From Malania oleifera (taxonomy: Eukaryota; Streptophyta; Magnoliopsida; Santalales; Ximeniaceae), in the NCBI RefSeq assembly GCF_029873635.1, contig NC_080422.1:10695764-10759763 (forward strand): a stretch of DNA of 64,000 nt. The letters are read 5' to 3'. The notes below the pieces were generated by a model. That model searched no databases, was not told where the DNA came from, and saw nothing but the letters and a program-made list of their open reading frames with translations. The translations under genes and the position numbers were made by a program. This document shows positions 49,377 through 60,969 of this stretch, in pieces (within the stretch, counting starts at the first letter, position 1; the number at the start of each line of letters is the position of its first letter).

Positions 49377-50094
49377 TTCATTTTCTCTCTCAAAACTCAC
49401 CCAAATCGACGATCGAACACCACTACAGGGTTCTAGGGTTGATTCTCGTCAATTTAATCGAAGCAGAATCATGTTTTGAGGATCCTGAGTACCACTCTAA
49501 AGCTGAGGTAAGGGAGTTGATTGTGTTGTTATTATAAGGTTTAATGGGTCAATGGAGTGTATGGGTCTGGGAATGTTAGATAATTATAATTTCGGGGTTG
49601 AGCTGATTAAACTTAGGCATGTGAATACAGGGGTTTGTACGAACGCTGCGGGTGTCGGTCTAGGAAACTTGCAGGCACGTTCTCAGTAAACGGGTAAGGG
49701 GATATGTTATGTCAGGAACTTTAGGAAATGTTATATAAATGTTTTTCTGATTATCTATGCATGTGGGAAATGATATTTTAGCAAAATCTATATCTTTTTG
49801 GGTGGATATAATATTATAATTTACCAAACAAAAATTGTGTGGCATGAGGATGATGTTTTTATGGATTGGATAAATATGATGATTTTACCAGTTACGATAT
49901 GATGGCGATATTGCCGAGTATGATATGTGAATTATATTGAAACTAAGAATGATGATTTTATACCGAAAAGTGTTTCAATTGATTGCTAATTTATATGGAA
50001 AACTGAGAATGATGGTTTTATACAAGAGGTGATTTGTTTGGCTATTTACTAATTTATGAAAATGAAATTTTGATATTGTTGTTCTGAAAACCAC

Positions 50095-50427
50095 AATATA
50101 ACGTTGGCTAATTATGAGGAGTTCGTTATATTGTTGGATATGAAAATGCTAATATAACATTGGCAGAATATGAGGAGTTTTTTATATTGTCCGATTTTAT
50201 GAATATTATGGAAAACTACAATATAACGTTGACAGAATATAAGGAGTTCGTTATGTTATTTGTTTCATGAATTTTATGGAAACCGCAATATAACATTGGT
50301 AGGATATGAGGAGTTCGTTATATTGTTGGTTATGAATATAACGTTGGCAGGATATGAGGAGTTTGTTATATTGTTCATTATATATAGCAATATAATATTG
50401 ACAAGATATGAGGAGTTTGTTATATTG
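50095..50427. repeat. Six tandem hairpin-forming units
   Basis: Units of about 38 bp start AATATAAC(G/A)TTGGCAG, continue ATATGAGGAG and end GTTATATT, so each begins and ends with complementary arms. Starts: 50095, 50151, about 50220, 50288, 50336, 50391. Confidence 0.8.
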
Positions 50428-51292
50428 ATATTATATAACACTATGTAAATGACATATGAATTAAGAGCCTTGATGGACGATTGATGTGAAGAGCACGCCA
50501 CCGTAGCTACATTATTAAAGGAGTGAGTGCAACCACACTGACCTGAGATGGTAATGTAGGTGATTGACAGTCGATTGGGCTTGCAGAGAGATGTTGACCG
50601 CCTGGGTTCAAATCAGTTGCGGTAGCCCAATCGTACTACAGACATATATTAAAGTTAACTTAGCCTGGTAGTGGCCAACCTCGGTTAAGTCCAACCTTCG
50701 AGCCGCACAACCCTATCATGGGGAGAAGCATGACGTTAACTAGTGAAATCCTATGGGGGAGGTTTTTGATGGAGTATATGTTGTTTTATTTACATTGAGA
50801 CATTTTACTGAACTTGAGCATGTTTGAGAAAAGTATATGTTATCAAAATATATCTATATGCATGAGTACAATTTTTAAACATTCTCTTAGTTGAATTAAT
50901 GATTAAATAAATGTGTTTTATTATATTAAAATTCATGTTGCCACACACTGATAATAATCTATTCCGTCTTACTGAGAGGTATCTCACCTTGATATTTATT
51001 CCAACATTTTAGGTCCTCGAGAGGATCGAGCCTAGAGCTCCAGGGTAGGGCATAGAGAGTGTGTTGAAAGTAAATACTGGTGAGAATTGTTTTTGTATGT
51101 GGAGATGTTCTGTACACCTGGGATTGTGGTATCATTTTGGAGTGTGACTTATGTGTATATGATAGTACTAGAACTCTTGTATTGTATTCTGGCTTTGGTG
51201 ATTATGATTCTGCTACATATGTGTATTAAATGGTTTGTGAAGTTATGATATCAGGAAAAAAAAAAAAAAGGCAGAAATTTCGAGTCGTGACA

Positions 51293-53849
51293 ATTTGAAA
51301 AGGGGTTAGCCTTAAAACTCTAAGTTTGTATGAAAATATGATGGTAATGATGGTGAGAAAAAAAAAAGGTTGGTTTGAAAAAGTCGGGTTTGTATTACCG
51401 ACTTGGAAGACCAAAATTTTAGAAAAGGGGACTAAACTCATATTACCGGTTTTTGAAAATGGTGAGTGAGAAAGAGTGATTTTGAGACTAGATTTGAAGT
51501 TGAAAAGGTGGTGAAACGCGTGAGTTTTGGGAAATCTAGGACTTCATCATCGACATTTCAAAATCGAGAAAAATACTGAAAAATACATATTTTTTGGGAT
51601 TTTTGAAAATATTTTTAAGAAAAAGAGGACTCTGACACCAAATGAACTAAATATAGTTCGTTTGGTCTAATTCTGTTGGTCGGAGCCTTAATAAAATAGA
51701 TTTGTGCAGAACTTACTTTTGTTGAATTTTGATCGGGGTTTGAAAATAGATCAGAACACGTCCATATGCAAATCATAGGTTGGATTTGATTGAATATGTG
51801 TCAAAATTTTGATCGGGGTTTGGGTATGGGTACTAACCTGGTTAGGGTCTCAAGTTAGCCCAAATGGAAACAAGTCTAAGTTCATGAGTTGACTCGACTA
51901 AAAATTGGGTTTGGGTCTTAGGCTAACTCGGTTAGATACAGGACTGGGGTCTCGAGTTGACCCGGTTAAAAATTGAGTTCAAGCCTTGGATTGACTCGAT
52001 TAGATGGCCTTAGAATTAAAATTAAACCTCCAATTTGTTAAATTACACACTAAAAAATGTGACCAAATATAGGAAATCTACCAATCCCTACACTCAGAGT
52101 GCGTCTATTTGCATCTCAATTTCAAACAATCATACTCGGTTTCATTCATTTGCATAGCTTTAAGACTATTCACCCTTGGGCCCAAAATGTAACAATTTAT
52201 AAAATATTTGAAGAATTACCTGAATTAAAGCAATCATGTTCTGTGCAACCCTGAAACCAATCAACCCTTGGATTTCAAATTTTGCAATTGGTAGCACAGC
52301 CACCATCAGGCAATCATACCAAGGATACTGAAACCAAGCACAACAGGTTCAAGTTTACCACACAGCATAACCACGACCCAGCATCATTCAGAGCGTATTC
52401 AAGATCCTGCAACAAGCATTTATGTAATCAAATTGTGTTTCGATACTGATTTACTCAATCATTCATTCAACTTCACCTGCCTAAACATCACAGAATATTC
52501 ACCGCATTAGAGACCCAAACCTGATTACCTATTTCGAATGCCAAAATCAAACGCAGCCCCATGCTAGGGAAGACGAATTAAAAGAGAAAAAGAGAAGAGT
52601 TACACCTGAAGGCCTTCTACTCCTCCTCCTTTACTTCCCCTCCCCTGCCAGCTGAGGACAGCACGGCTCCAAGTGGTATCTTCTTCTCTTTCAACCTCTC
52701 CACTCTCACATTTTCACTCAAGCTCAAATGATCCTCCTCGGTTCTCAAAACGACCTCTCAACTCTCTCTTCTCTCACTCCCTCACACTATGCCTCAATGC
52801 TCCGACCCTCTTCTCCAGTGCTCCAATGGCCTCTTTTCCCTTAACCTTCTATTTATAGGCCAAAAACGAATCATTACACCCCTACTCAAATTTCCTCTTT
52901 GATTTACATTTTTTTTTTTTTTTTTTATGTCTCCGTGCGAACGGTTATGGAGATCTTCATAACAACGGCATATTGCATGTGGAACCTAATTTATAGTACA
53001 TGGAGTATTGCATGAGTAGTATTCCGGGTGCGACTTTTATCTGCGGCTTCATCGGGGTGAGGAGGGGGGTGGGGTGTATTTTTGTTGAGAGGGATGCTTT
53101 TTGTATATTATGAAAGTTGCCATACATCCCCGTGTAAGATGCATCATTCTCGATTTGAGTGAAAAGAAGAAGCTTTCAACATGAGAAGAGTGAGAGAAAG
53201 TGATTGGGGCATTTTATACACAGTTGCTGCTAATAGTAGAACCGGTGACCTGATTTGATTTTGATGAGAACAGAGGTGAATTGTCGAATCTTATAAATTT
53301 TTTGTTGTGCTTGTGCGTCTTATTTTTATTTTTTTTGCTAGTTTTATTGTGAGTTTTCATTACAAAACAAATACTACTAATAATAAAATTTAAGATGCCT
53401 AAATTATTGAATAGATGTCATATGCATGTTGCGATTTTTAAAGAGTTCATCAAAGCGACGTAGCTAGATGCTCAAGCTAGCAATTGGTTGGGACTCAAGA
53501 CCGGCTTTAGTTGACCATGACCGGTCCTACCATTACCATTGTATGTGGTTTCTAACTTTAAAATGAAAAAAGCACTCTCTCTCTTTTTCTAGAAGAAAGC
53601 ATTCTATGATTGTTTATAAATTCATTATCAAGTAGTTTAAAAAATTGTCTGTTGTTGATATTAGAAAGAAATTAATTGAGTTTGCACTTCTTGGAGTTGA
53701 AAGAGAGACATAATTTTTTTGAATGCCTATGATATTTATGTCATTTCATTTGTGCCAACGGTAAAACAACCAGACACAATACTCTAAACTGATAAAGTGA
53801 ATATTATTGTTTCAAAAAATTAAATCTTACGAGAGGTTTGAGGGATTTT
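51293..53849. other. Repeat-derived intergenic DNA with a minus-strand promoter-like segment
   Basis: No gene recognised. At about 52845-52862 the minus strand reads GGCCTATAAATAGAAGG, followed by a purine-rich leader down to about 52620, the arrangement of an LTR or gene promoter pointing left. A T-run lies at about 52909-52926. Confidence 0.4.
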
Positions 53850-53852
53850 TAT

Positions 53853-54163
53853 GGCTTGTTTGGTTCGATGGAATAGCTATTCATCAAAATAAGATAAAAT
53901 ATAGTTTAAATTTTAGGAATTAAGTAAATAGTTACTCGTTATATATTCATAATTATTTTATTCAGCATGTAATGAAAAAGGAATAGACATCTCATGATGA
54001 AATTTATGAATAGTTATTCCTTTTTCTATTCTTAATTATGGATTCATAAAATATTTCATATTATTATATGTTTTATAGTAATAATATAATTTCTTATACA
54101 ACTATTTGTAACTAACCTAATAAAACTAATCTATTCATTATGCGGACCAAACATAACCTTAAA
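53853..54163 (+). mobile_element. MITE family B, full-length copy
   Basis: Left end GGCTTGTTTGGTTCGATGGA; right end reverse-complemented GGTTATGTTTGGTCCGCAT. The ends are inverted repeats with a TGTTTGGTYCG core, and TTA lies at or next to both borders. About 310 bp, AT-rich, non-coding. Tourist-like. Confidence 0.68.
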
Positions 54164-54513
54164 CATTTTTAAAATGACTTATATCTTTTTATCAAACCTT
54201 AAGAAAGATTAGTATTTTTTTTTGCACAATAAATAAATGTAGCATCAAGTTCTTGACTGCATAGGTAACTTCTTTAGGGTGCTTTGATAACTGGGTCATG
54301 AACTTTAGACCTTAAATTTAAATTTGAATGCATTGACCAAGTTTTAATATAACTTTATATTATATCTTATCTAAATTCAATACCTCCCTAATCTACGCAC
54401 GTCTTCATTTATTTGAAATTCTCTTTCTCAAAGCCTTGTAGTCTATGCAGACTAACTAGTCAGAGTGTCGATTTTGTGATGGGTTAGTCTTCTTTTCGTC
54501 ACTCTCTTTGTAC

Positions 54514-54913
54514 TAGGGGTATGCAAACGGTTAGTTTGACCAAATTTAGTTAATTAACTGAAGTAATCAAAATTTTTGGTTAATAATAATCTCTACCCGA
54601 ACCGTACCCGACCAAACTAACTTTTCAGGTAATTCTATTTACCGAATTTGACCAAAATAATTTAAAATTAATTATAAAAATAAAATATGATTGCAAATTT
54701 TAAAATTAATTCTAAAATTAATATTGACCCTTTCTTTTAATTGTAAGAGTTGAATTAGGAGAATGACATTAATTTAATAAATAAATTAAGAAAATCGAAC
54801 AATTATATAATATATAATATATCAGTTATATTTAATGTTACTAATTTAAATTTAATTTTTAATTAATTAATAATTCGGGTAATTCGGTTAAACCCGAATT
54901 ATGCTTACCCCTG
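54514..54913. mobile_element. hAT-type MITE, 400 bp
   Basis: The left end is TAGGGGTATGC, the right end reverse-complemented CAGGGGTAAGC. The flanks CTTTGTAC (54506-54513) and CTTTGTAA (54914-54921) match at 7 of 8 bases, the hAT target-duplication length. Subterminal GGTTAGTTTGACC and GGTTTAACC repeats are also inverted. No transposase. Confidence 0.8.
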
Positions 54914-54921
54914 CTTTGTAA

Positions 54922-54945
54922 TCAGGTCCTCTCAATGCTCTAACG

Positions 54946-54992
<47 letters not shown>

Positions 54993-55847
54993 TTTTGCAA
55001 AGATGACAGATGGACGTCGTCAAGGCTTTTGCTTTGGGCTTGGATGGAAAATTCAATGGGCCAGTATGTTGAGTTTTACTAAAATATGGATTGGGCCGGA
55101 GTCAAATAATATGAAATAATTTGGGCTACGCCCGTGACAAGTGGTGGCCGCCATTCCTCATATTGGCTACCCCTTTATAAAAGAATAGACTTCTCACTTG
55201 CTTTACCATACAACGACAAGCCTTGATCTCATTTGGTGAGATTGTTGAGGCTCCATTTAGATTAATAATTTTGTTTGAAAAAAGGAAGACTTTGATATAT
55301 TTTTTAAAACTAAAAATTTATCTAAATATGATTAAAAAAATTTTAAATTAAAAAATTGATAATATGTAAAATTTAAAATTTATGAATAGATGTAATATAT
55401 ATTTTTTATTTTTTATTTTTTTTATAATTAAATATCGAAAGACAAATTTTTGCGTTCGCAAGTATGAACTTCGGACTTTGGATTTTGATGTGGACGGATT
55501 TAAAAAATATTTTAATACAATTTTACATTACATATTGTTTATATCCAATGTCTCTCCAAACATAGGATCGTATTTTAATGTTTTTAAAGTTTTATACTAG
55601 GCATCTAAGAAATGAGAATTTTGTTTATCACTCAAATTTACAAATCTCTCACAAAAGAAAAAATAGCTAATAGATTAATTGGTGTTTCTTAGAAAATCAA
55701 ATTTTGTGTAAGGGACTTAGACTTTGTAAACTCTCAAATGGTTCCAAAACCTATAAACCATTTGATGATAGAGAGTGGCTGCTATGGCATTAAAGATCTG
55801 GGGTGCTCCAACAATCTGGATCTAAACTTTAAGAGCAGTTCTCTCTC

Positions 55848-55904
<57 letters not shown>

Positions 55905-57357
55905 TTTTAAGTGCATGTTTTTTTATACTTTAATGTGATTTAAACTAATTTTAAGAAACTAAAATTTTTGAGCATCAATTCAATTCACCCCTCTTTCGGA
56001 TTGCTCTTTAGGTTAACAATACATTATCTTACTATATGTTTGAGAACGATTTTAATTTGAATTTGTGTACGTTTGAATAAAATGTAAAACAAAGTTATGT
56101 TAAGTTTCACTTAAACCATAGAATATAAATTTAAGATTTGAAATTCATGCTATCAAACACAACCTCGATATATTTGGATATTAGTCCCTTTTTTATATTT
56201 AATTAAATTGTAAAAGAAAAAAATAAAGTAGGCTTTTATGATTTTAACCTATTATTTTTTTAACAATATTTGGATGCAATAGTTGACTCAGTTAATCATA
56301 ATATATGCCAAGTTAAAATTAATGGATTAAATTATAAATTATAGCTAACAAAAAATTAGCGATTAATTAAAATCCCTTTTTCTTTCATTGCATCATCACA
56401 CTTATCAGCAAATTTTAGTGTGTTACTTTGAATGCATATGTTCGTATGTGGAAAAAGAAAATAGATCTAAGGAGGGATAACATTAAGTACTCATTAACAA
56501 ATTCAATATGCAGTGTTTAGACCAGTAAGCCAATAATGCTTTTGCACACTGCCCCACCTTCATTCTTAATTACAAACATCAATTCTTAATTAGTTCGTAG
56601 ATATTGATCTTATCTTAGGTTTAGAAAAAAACATTAAGTTTATGTTTGGAAGAGATTTAAATTTGAATTTGAATAAGATATAATATAAAATTATATTAAA
56701 ATTTATCTAAATCCACCTAAATTTAAATTTAAAATCCAAAATTTATACTCACAAATGCAATATAATTTCATGCTTAATAGGTATAAATGAAATGGTATTA
56801 AATTTCTAACTTATTTTCATCACGACTCCCATTCAAATTTCCATTCCTTCCTTTTTATTTCATTTCATTCCACCAACCAAACATGTCATAAGCTTTATTA
56901 AAGTTTTAAAATTGCATAACCCTTTTTGAGATTTGATAGATTGAATCTCTAGATATTTCAAAAATTTCACTAACTTTTCTTAACATGAGTTTTGGAGCAC
57001 TCATACTCCTCTCTGCGGCTGTTTTTTTTTGTCAAAAACGAAAAGAGGTTTATGTCTTTTAGTCAAACGTTAAAAAAAGTTTATGAAATTTTTGCAACCT
57101 CAAAGGAAGTTTAAGTCTTTTTTACAAACTCAAGTAAAGTCCTAAGAACTTTTGAAGCTTGAGGAAATGTTATGGCCAAAGTTATGTGTCTTTTCACTAA
57201 AACTAGTAGAAGCCCTAAAATTTTTTTAAACTTCAAGCAAATTATGCATCTTTTCACTAAATCTCAAGAGAGATTAATGTGTTTTATTAACTTAAAATTT
57301 ACTAAAACTTTTAAAACTTTAGAAGAAAAATATATTTTTTTCCTAAATTTTAAGGGC
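54922..57357. other. AT-rich intergenic DNA with microsatellites
   Basis: No gene. (AT)n at 54949-54986; (CT)n at 55840-55901; CAATTCACCCCTCTTTCGG at about 55980 resembles the tail of the LTR at 63870-63890. A degenerate repetitive passage (AAGTTTATG/TCTTTT...) lies at 57040-57360. Confidence 0.45.
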
Positions 57358-57614
57358 TAGTTTGAATCAAGGATTTTGTTTTGGGAAAGGAAAGGAAGGG
57401 AAAATATGAACGAAATTCTTTTTCCATTATATTTTCTCTTTTTGTCAAATAATATTAAAAATGAAAATTGGTTCCAATGTGATTAAAAATTTAAACAATT
57501 AAATATTAAGGATATGTAAAATTAGAATTTTTTTTCCTCACTTTCCTTGATAACTAAACATGAAAGTGAAATCCTTTCATTTTCCGTTCTTTTTCTCCCA
57601 AGTTCCAAATAGAG
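57358..57614 (+). mobile_element. MITE family A, copy 4
   Basis: GTTTGAATCAAGGATTTTG at the left, TTAAATATTAAGGATATG, CTTTCCTTGATAACTAAACA, and CCCAAGTTCCAAATAGA at the right. It is directly followed by copy 5 in the same orientation. Confidence 0.65.
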
Positions 57615-57925
57615 TCTGTTTGGATCAAGAATTTTTCTTAGGAAAAGAAAACAAAAGGAGAGTAAGGAGGAAACTCATTTTCTTTTATATTTTCCTTCTC
57701 TATTAAATATTATCAAAGACAAAAGGTTTTTTTTTTTTTTTTTAAATACAACTAAAAATTAAGAAAAATTAAATATTAATGATGTATAAAGTTAAAATTT
57801 TGTTTCCAAATTAAGTAAATTTTTTTTTTCCACTTTTCTTGATAACCAAACATAAAAATTAAAATTCTTTCATATTTTTTTTTTCTACCCTTAATATTTT
57901 CTGAATTCCAAACGAAACCTAATAA
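57615..57925 (+). mobile_element. MITE family A, copy 5
   Basis: TCTGTTTGGATCAAGAATTT at the left, TTAAATATTAATGATGTAT, CTTTTCTTGATAACCAAACA, and GAATTCCAAACGAAACC at the right. The outer ends are imperfect inverted repeats (GTTTGGA / TCCAAAC). Confidence 0.68.
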
Positions 57926-59690
57926 AATACATAAAAAAATTTAAACGGCAAAGGAGATTCATATTTTTTCTTTTTTGGTCAAACCTCATATAAGTAAGTA
58001 TTTTGCTCATAGCTTAAGGATTGTCATATGATCTGCCTCGGATGGGTCGGGTCGGGCTGGGCAGGGCAGGTTGGATCCACTATTTATTTACTAATAGCAA
58101 GTATTATGTTCATGTCGACCAGGCTTAATCTGAGCCACATATTTATTTACTATTTATTTATTTAATATTAAAATGATTGTCATTGGTCTATGTCCACTTG
58201 TTATCTTACGTAAGCAAATGTTAATTATTTAATAATATTTATTGAATAAGAGGGTTGTTAGGATGCATGGTTGGACTTGGACGGAGCCCCTAAGCTTTAA
58301 TTAATCAATCGGTTTATGTGTTTTAACAATTTTTTTAGTTTATCTGGACCAATAAATTAAGTTGTTCTGGTCCAATCAGATTGAACCAATAAACCCAATT
58401 TAAAATTTAAAATTATAAGATTAAATTGTCTAAGATTTGTAAAATAACATATGGATTAATTAATGACTTATGGTAGACTAGGAAAATAATGATTGATGTT
58501 GATGCTATTTAAAAATGGAATTAATGGTCCCTTTTTTTATATTCCACGTCACCACGAATAGGCCAAAAATTCTCCACATGTGGATGTTGACGCCTCTCAA
58601 AATTTAATAGCATGGTGGCTGTCCTTGTTATGAAGAGAATTATTTACCCTAATTTTTAATTTTTTGTAAGCGTAAAAATGTTTTCCTCTTGAATTTTATT
58701 TGAATAAAAGATAAATAAAATTTAAAAGAAATTTATTTTTATTTTATTTTTTCTTTGCCAAATATTATTAAAAGTTAAAATTTAGATATAAGAAAATAAA
58801 ATTTTAATGATGTGCAAAACTAAGGGACCGTTTGTTATCACCGTCAAAAATTATATAAGCAAGAACTGAAAACTAGAAATAGAAATTAAAAATTAGAAAC
58901 TAGTAACTTGTTTGGTTAACCTTTATAAAATTAATATAAAATCAAAATTAAATTAAAAATATTTATGATTACGTATTTAGACATTTAAAATTGTACATTA
59001 TAATTATATTTTTAATAAAATATATAAGTATGTTCAATATTTTAACATTGCACTCAATTTATAATATGTAATCTTATTTCAAATAATTTATGAATTTTTG
59101 TATTTTATTATTGCATGAAAAATTTTAAAAATTAAATTCGAGATTAGAATATACGCGGGTCATGAGCATGAAGAAGTTCTGTGTATGTAAGTGTTAAATG
59201 AGATTACGCATCAAAGATAATTTTTGAAAGTCGGGCCACGTTCATGGAGAGCCGTGCATGTGAGGCGTAGTACAAATCAAAACTGTGAGCATCCCAGGTG
59301 GAAAAATTGTGGAAATTAAAGTCGAGCCATGCATGAAGAAGGAGGTCATGTGAGATGAAGCCATGCAATTGAAAAATAATTATTTGCATGACCCATGCAA
59401 ATTGAAGTGGCAGTAATGTAAATGAAATGTAAAAGAGGGGGCAAAAAGTAAGATGCAAAAAACACAAGGTAAAAGTTCAAAAAATGCAAAAAGTAAAAGA
59501 AAGGATGCATGTATGGGCATGAGCCATGGGCCATGCCATGCGGAGAGATATAGCCATAGGGGGTTGCTTTGGAGGCCTTTGGGTTGAGTTTTTTTCGGAT
59601 TTATTTTTTTTAAAAAAAATATATATATATTAAATAATACATGTTTTGATAGAATAATTTTCAGAATGATTTTGACGTAATCTTGCTAAT
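57926..59690. other. AT-rich intergenic DNA
   Basis: No gene. A partial family A-like segment appears at about 58660-58800 (AATATTATTAAAAG, TTTTAATGATGTGC). AAGGGACCGTTTGTTATCAC at 58823 looks like a hAT MITE end without a visible partner. Confidence 0.4.
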
Positions 59691-59712
59691 TGGTCCAGCG
59701 AGATTTAAATTA

Positions 59713-60057
59713 ATCTCGTTAGATCAAGTAGCGAGATTTGACACGTGTCACGCCCAAAATAAAACATAAACAAATTTTACTACTTGATCTAACGAGATTT
59801 GCTTGCCCACGTGTCTAGATATAATTGGACTGCCATTTAAATTTCATTACTTGGTGCAACGAGATTTGTTTAAATCTTACTGCACCAAGTAGCAAGATTT
59901 GTTGTGTATATAGAAAATCCCTTTATGACAAATGTTTAATGGCATACCAAAATATCTTTAATTACGCAAGCGTTTGAAATTTCACTTGCGTAATTTACAA
60001 AAAAAGTATATACAGAGAAAATCCCTTTATGACAGATGTTTAGTGACATACCAAAAT
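59713..60057. repeat. Cluster of three inverted repeats and one direct repeat
   Basis: Perfect 19-bp arms ATCTCGTTAGATCAAGTAG (59713-59731) and complement (59780-59798). Arms ACTTGGTGCA (59849-59858) and TGCACCAAGT (59881-59890), extended by AGATTT/AAATCT. Arms AATTACGCAAG (59960-59970) and CTTGCGTAATT (59985-59995). A 41-bp direct repeat beginning GAAAATCCCTTTATGACA is at 59913-59953 and 60017-60057. Confidence 0.85.
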
Positions 60058-60125
60058 TTAAACTATATTTTATCTTATTTAAATAAATAATTATTTTGCT
60101 GAATCCAACTAAAGGAAATGCCCGA
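60052..60125 (-). mobile_element. MITE family B, terminal fragment
   Basis: The reverse complement contains AAATAAGATAAAATATAGTT and TTAAATTTT, matching 53879-53918 of the full-length copy, next to GTTGGATTCAGC in place of the TIR. Confidence 0.5.
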
Positions 60126-60299
60126 CCTATATATATCACTGGTTGCTAATCTCCAAAATCACAATCCCATTTTCAGCTGCATTGACGTAAAACACTAGAT
60201 AAAAAATTTTTGTTTTACAGAGAATTGTCTTTTTTTTTTTTTAAAAAAAATAGTTCACCTTTTATTACAGCAAATAGTACAATCTCATTCATAATCATT

Positions 60300-60470
60300 T
60301 GTGGATTCAAGATTTTGTTTGAAAGAAAGAAAAATATAAATTATTTGTTTTAATTTTTTTTGAAAATCAAATATTATTAGAAATAAGAATGTACTTTAAA
60401 TTTTAGATAAAATTAAGAAAACAAATATTAATGGTGTATAAAATTAATTTTTTGCTAGTTCATTTGTTAT
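60300..60470 (+). mobile_element. MITE family A, partial copy 6
   Basis: TGGATTCAAGATTTTGTTTG at the left, AAATATTATTAGAAATAAG, and AAATATTAATGGTGTATAAA; the right end is missing. Confidence 0.55.
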
Positions 60471-60810
60471 ATTTTTTTAGTCTTGGGTGTTAACCAATCA
60501 ACGTACTCCCTTACGGTTTCTGCAATTTGTATTGATCAACCAACGTACTTCCTTTCAGTTTCTGCAAATCCCAAAATCAAATTAATCTTTAGTTTATTTA
60601 ATATCCAATCCGCACAGTGTATATGATCAAAAATTAAATTCAACCATGCAGTTAATATATATTGAAAAGTAAAAAGAGCAAGGAAGGAGAGTGACACCAT
60701 GTTTTTAATGAGGTTTGACTTATCCTCAGCCTACGTCCTCGCCTTTGGCCAATACCATTAAAGGATTCCACTATACCATCGCTTTCCAAGCGGAACAAAC
60801 CGTTACAAGC

Positions 60811-60946
60811 GATACCCCACGCTCAAACACTCCTTTAATAGGTAAGAGCAATGCCTTTTCAAGTGATACCCCACACTCGGTCACTCGATCAATAGGCTAG
60901 AGCAACGCCTCTCCAAATGATACCCCACACTCGGTCAACGATCCAA
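60811..60946. repeat. 54-bp tandem repeat, 2.5 units
   Basis: GATACCCCAC(G/A)CTC starts at 60811, 60865 and 60919, exactly 54 bp apart; each unit continues with CACTC...AATAGG and AGAGCAA(T/C)GCC. Confidence 0.85.
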
Positions 60947-60969
60947 AAACTTGGAATCGTCCCAAGAAC

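Larger units (their letters stand above)
49049..51292 (+). mobile_element. Solo LTR, Tekay-like gypsy family, copy 4
   Basis: It begins TGTAGAGACCGAAAAATCG and ends CGAGTCGTGACA. TTTGAA occurs just outside on both sides, but with a two-base offset on the right, so the target duplication is imperfect. Modules: GTCGAC near-palindromes (49125, 49198, 49217), TATA at TATATAAAGGGG (49246), (CT)n leader, donor-like GGTAAGGG twice (49507 and 49693), six hairpin-type tandem units (50095-50427), CGAGCCGCACAACCCTATCA (50700), TTACTGAGAGGTATCTCACC (50969) and acceptor-like ATTTTAGG (to 51012). Confidence 0.8.

Noticed and set aside
49140-49479. ORFs rich in RERERE or SLSLSL
   Set aside because: They are translations of the (CT)n microsatellite.
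58820-59150. Possible hAT MITE starting AAGGGACCGTTTGTTATCAC
   Set aside because: No matching right end or 8-bp duplication could be located.
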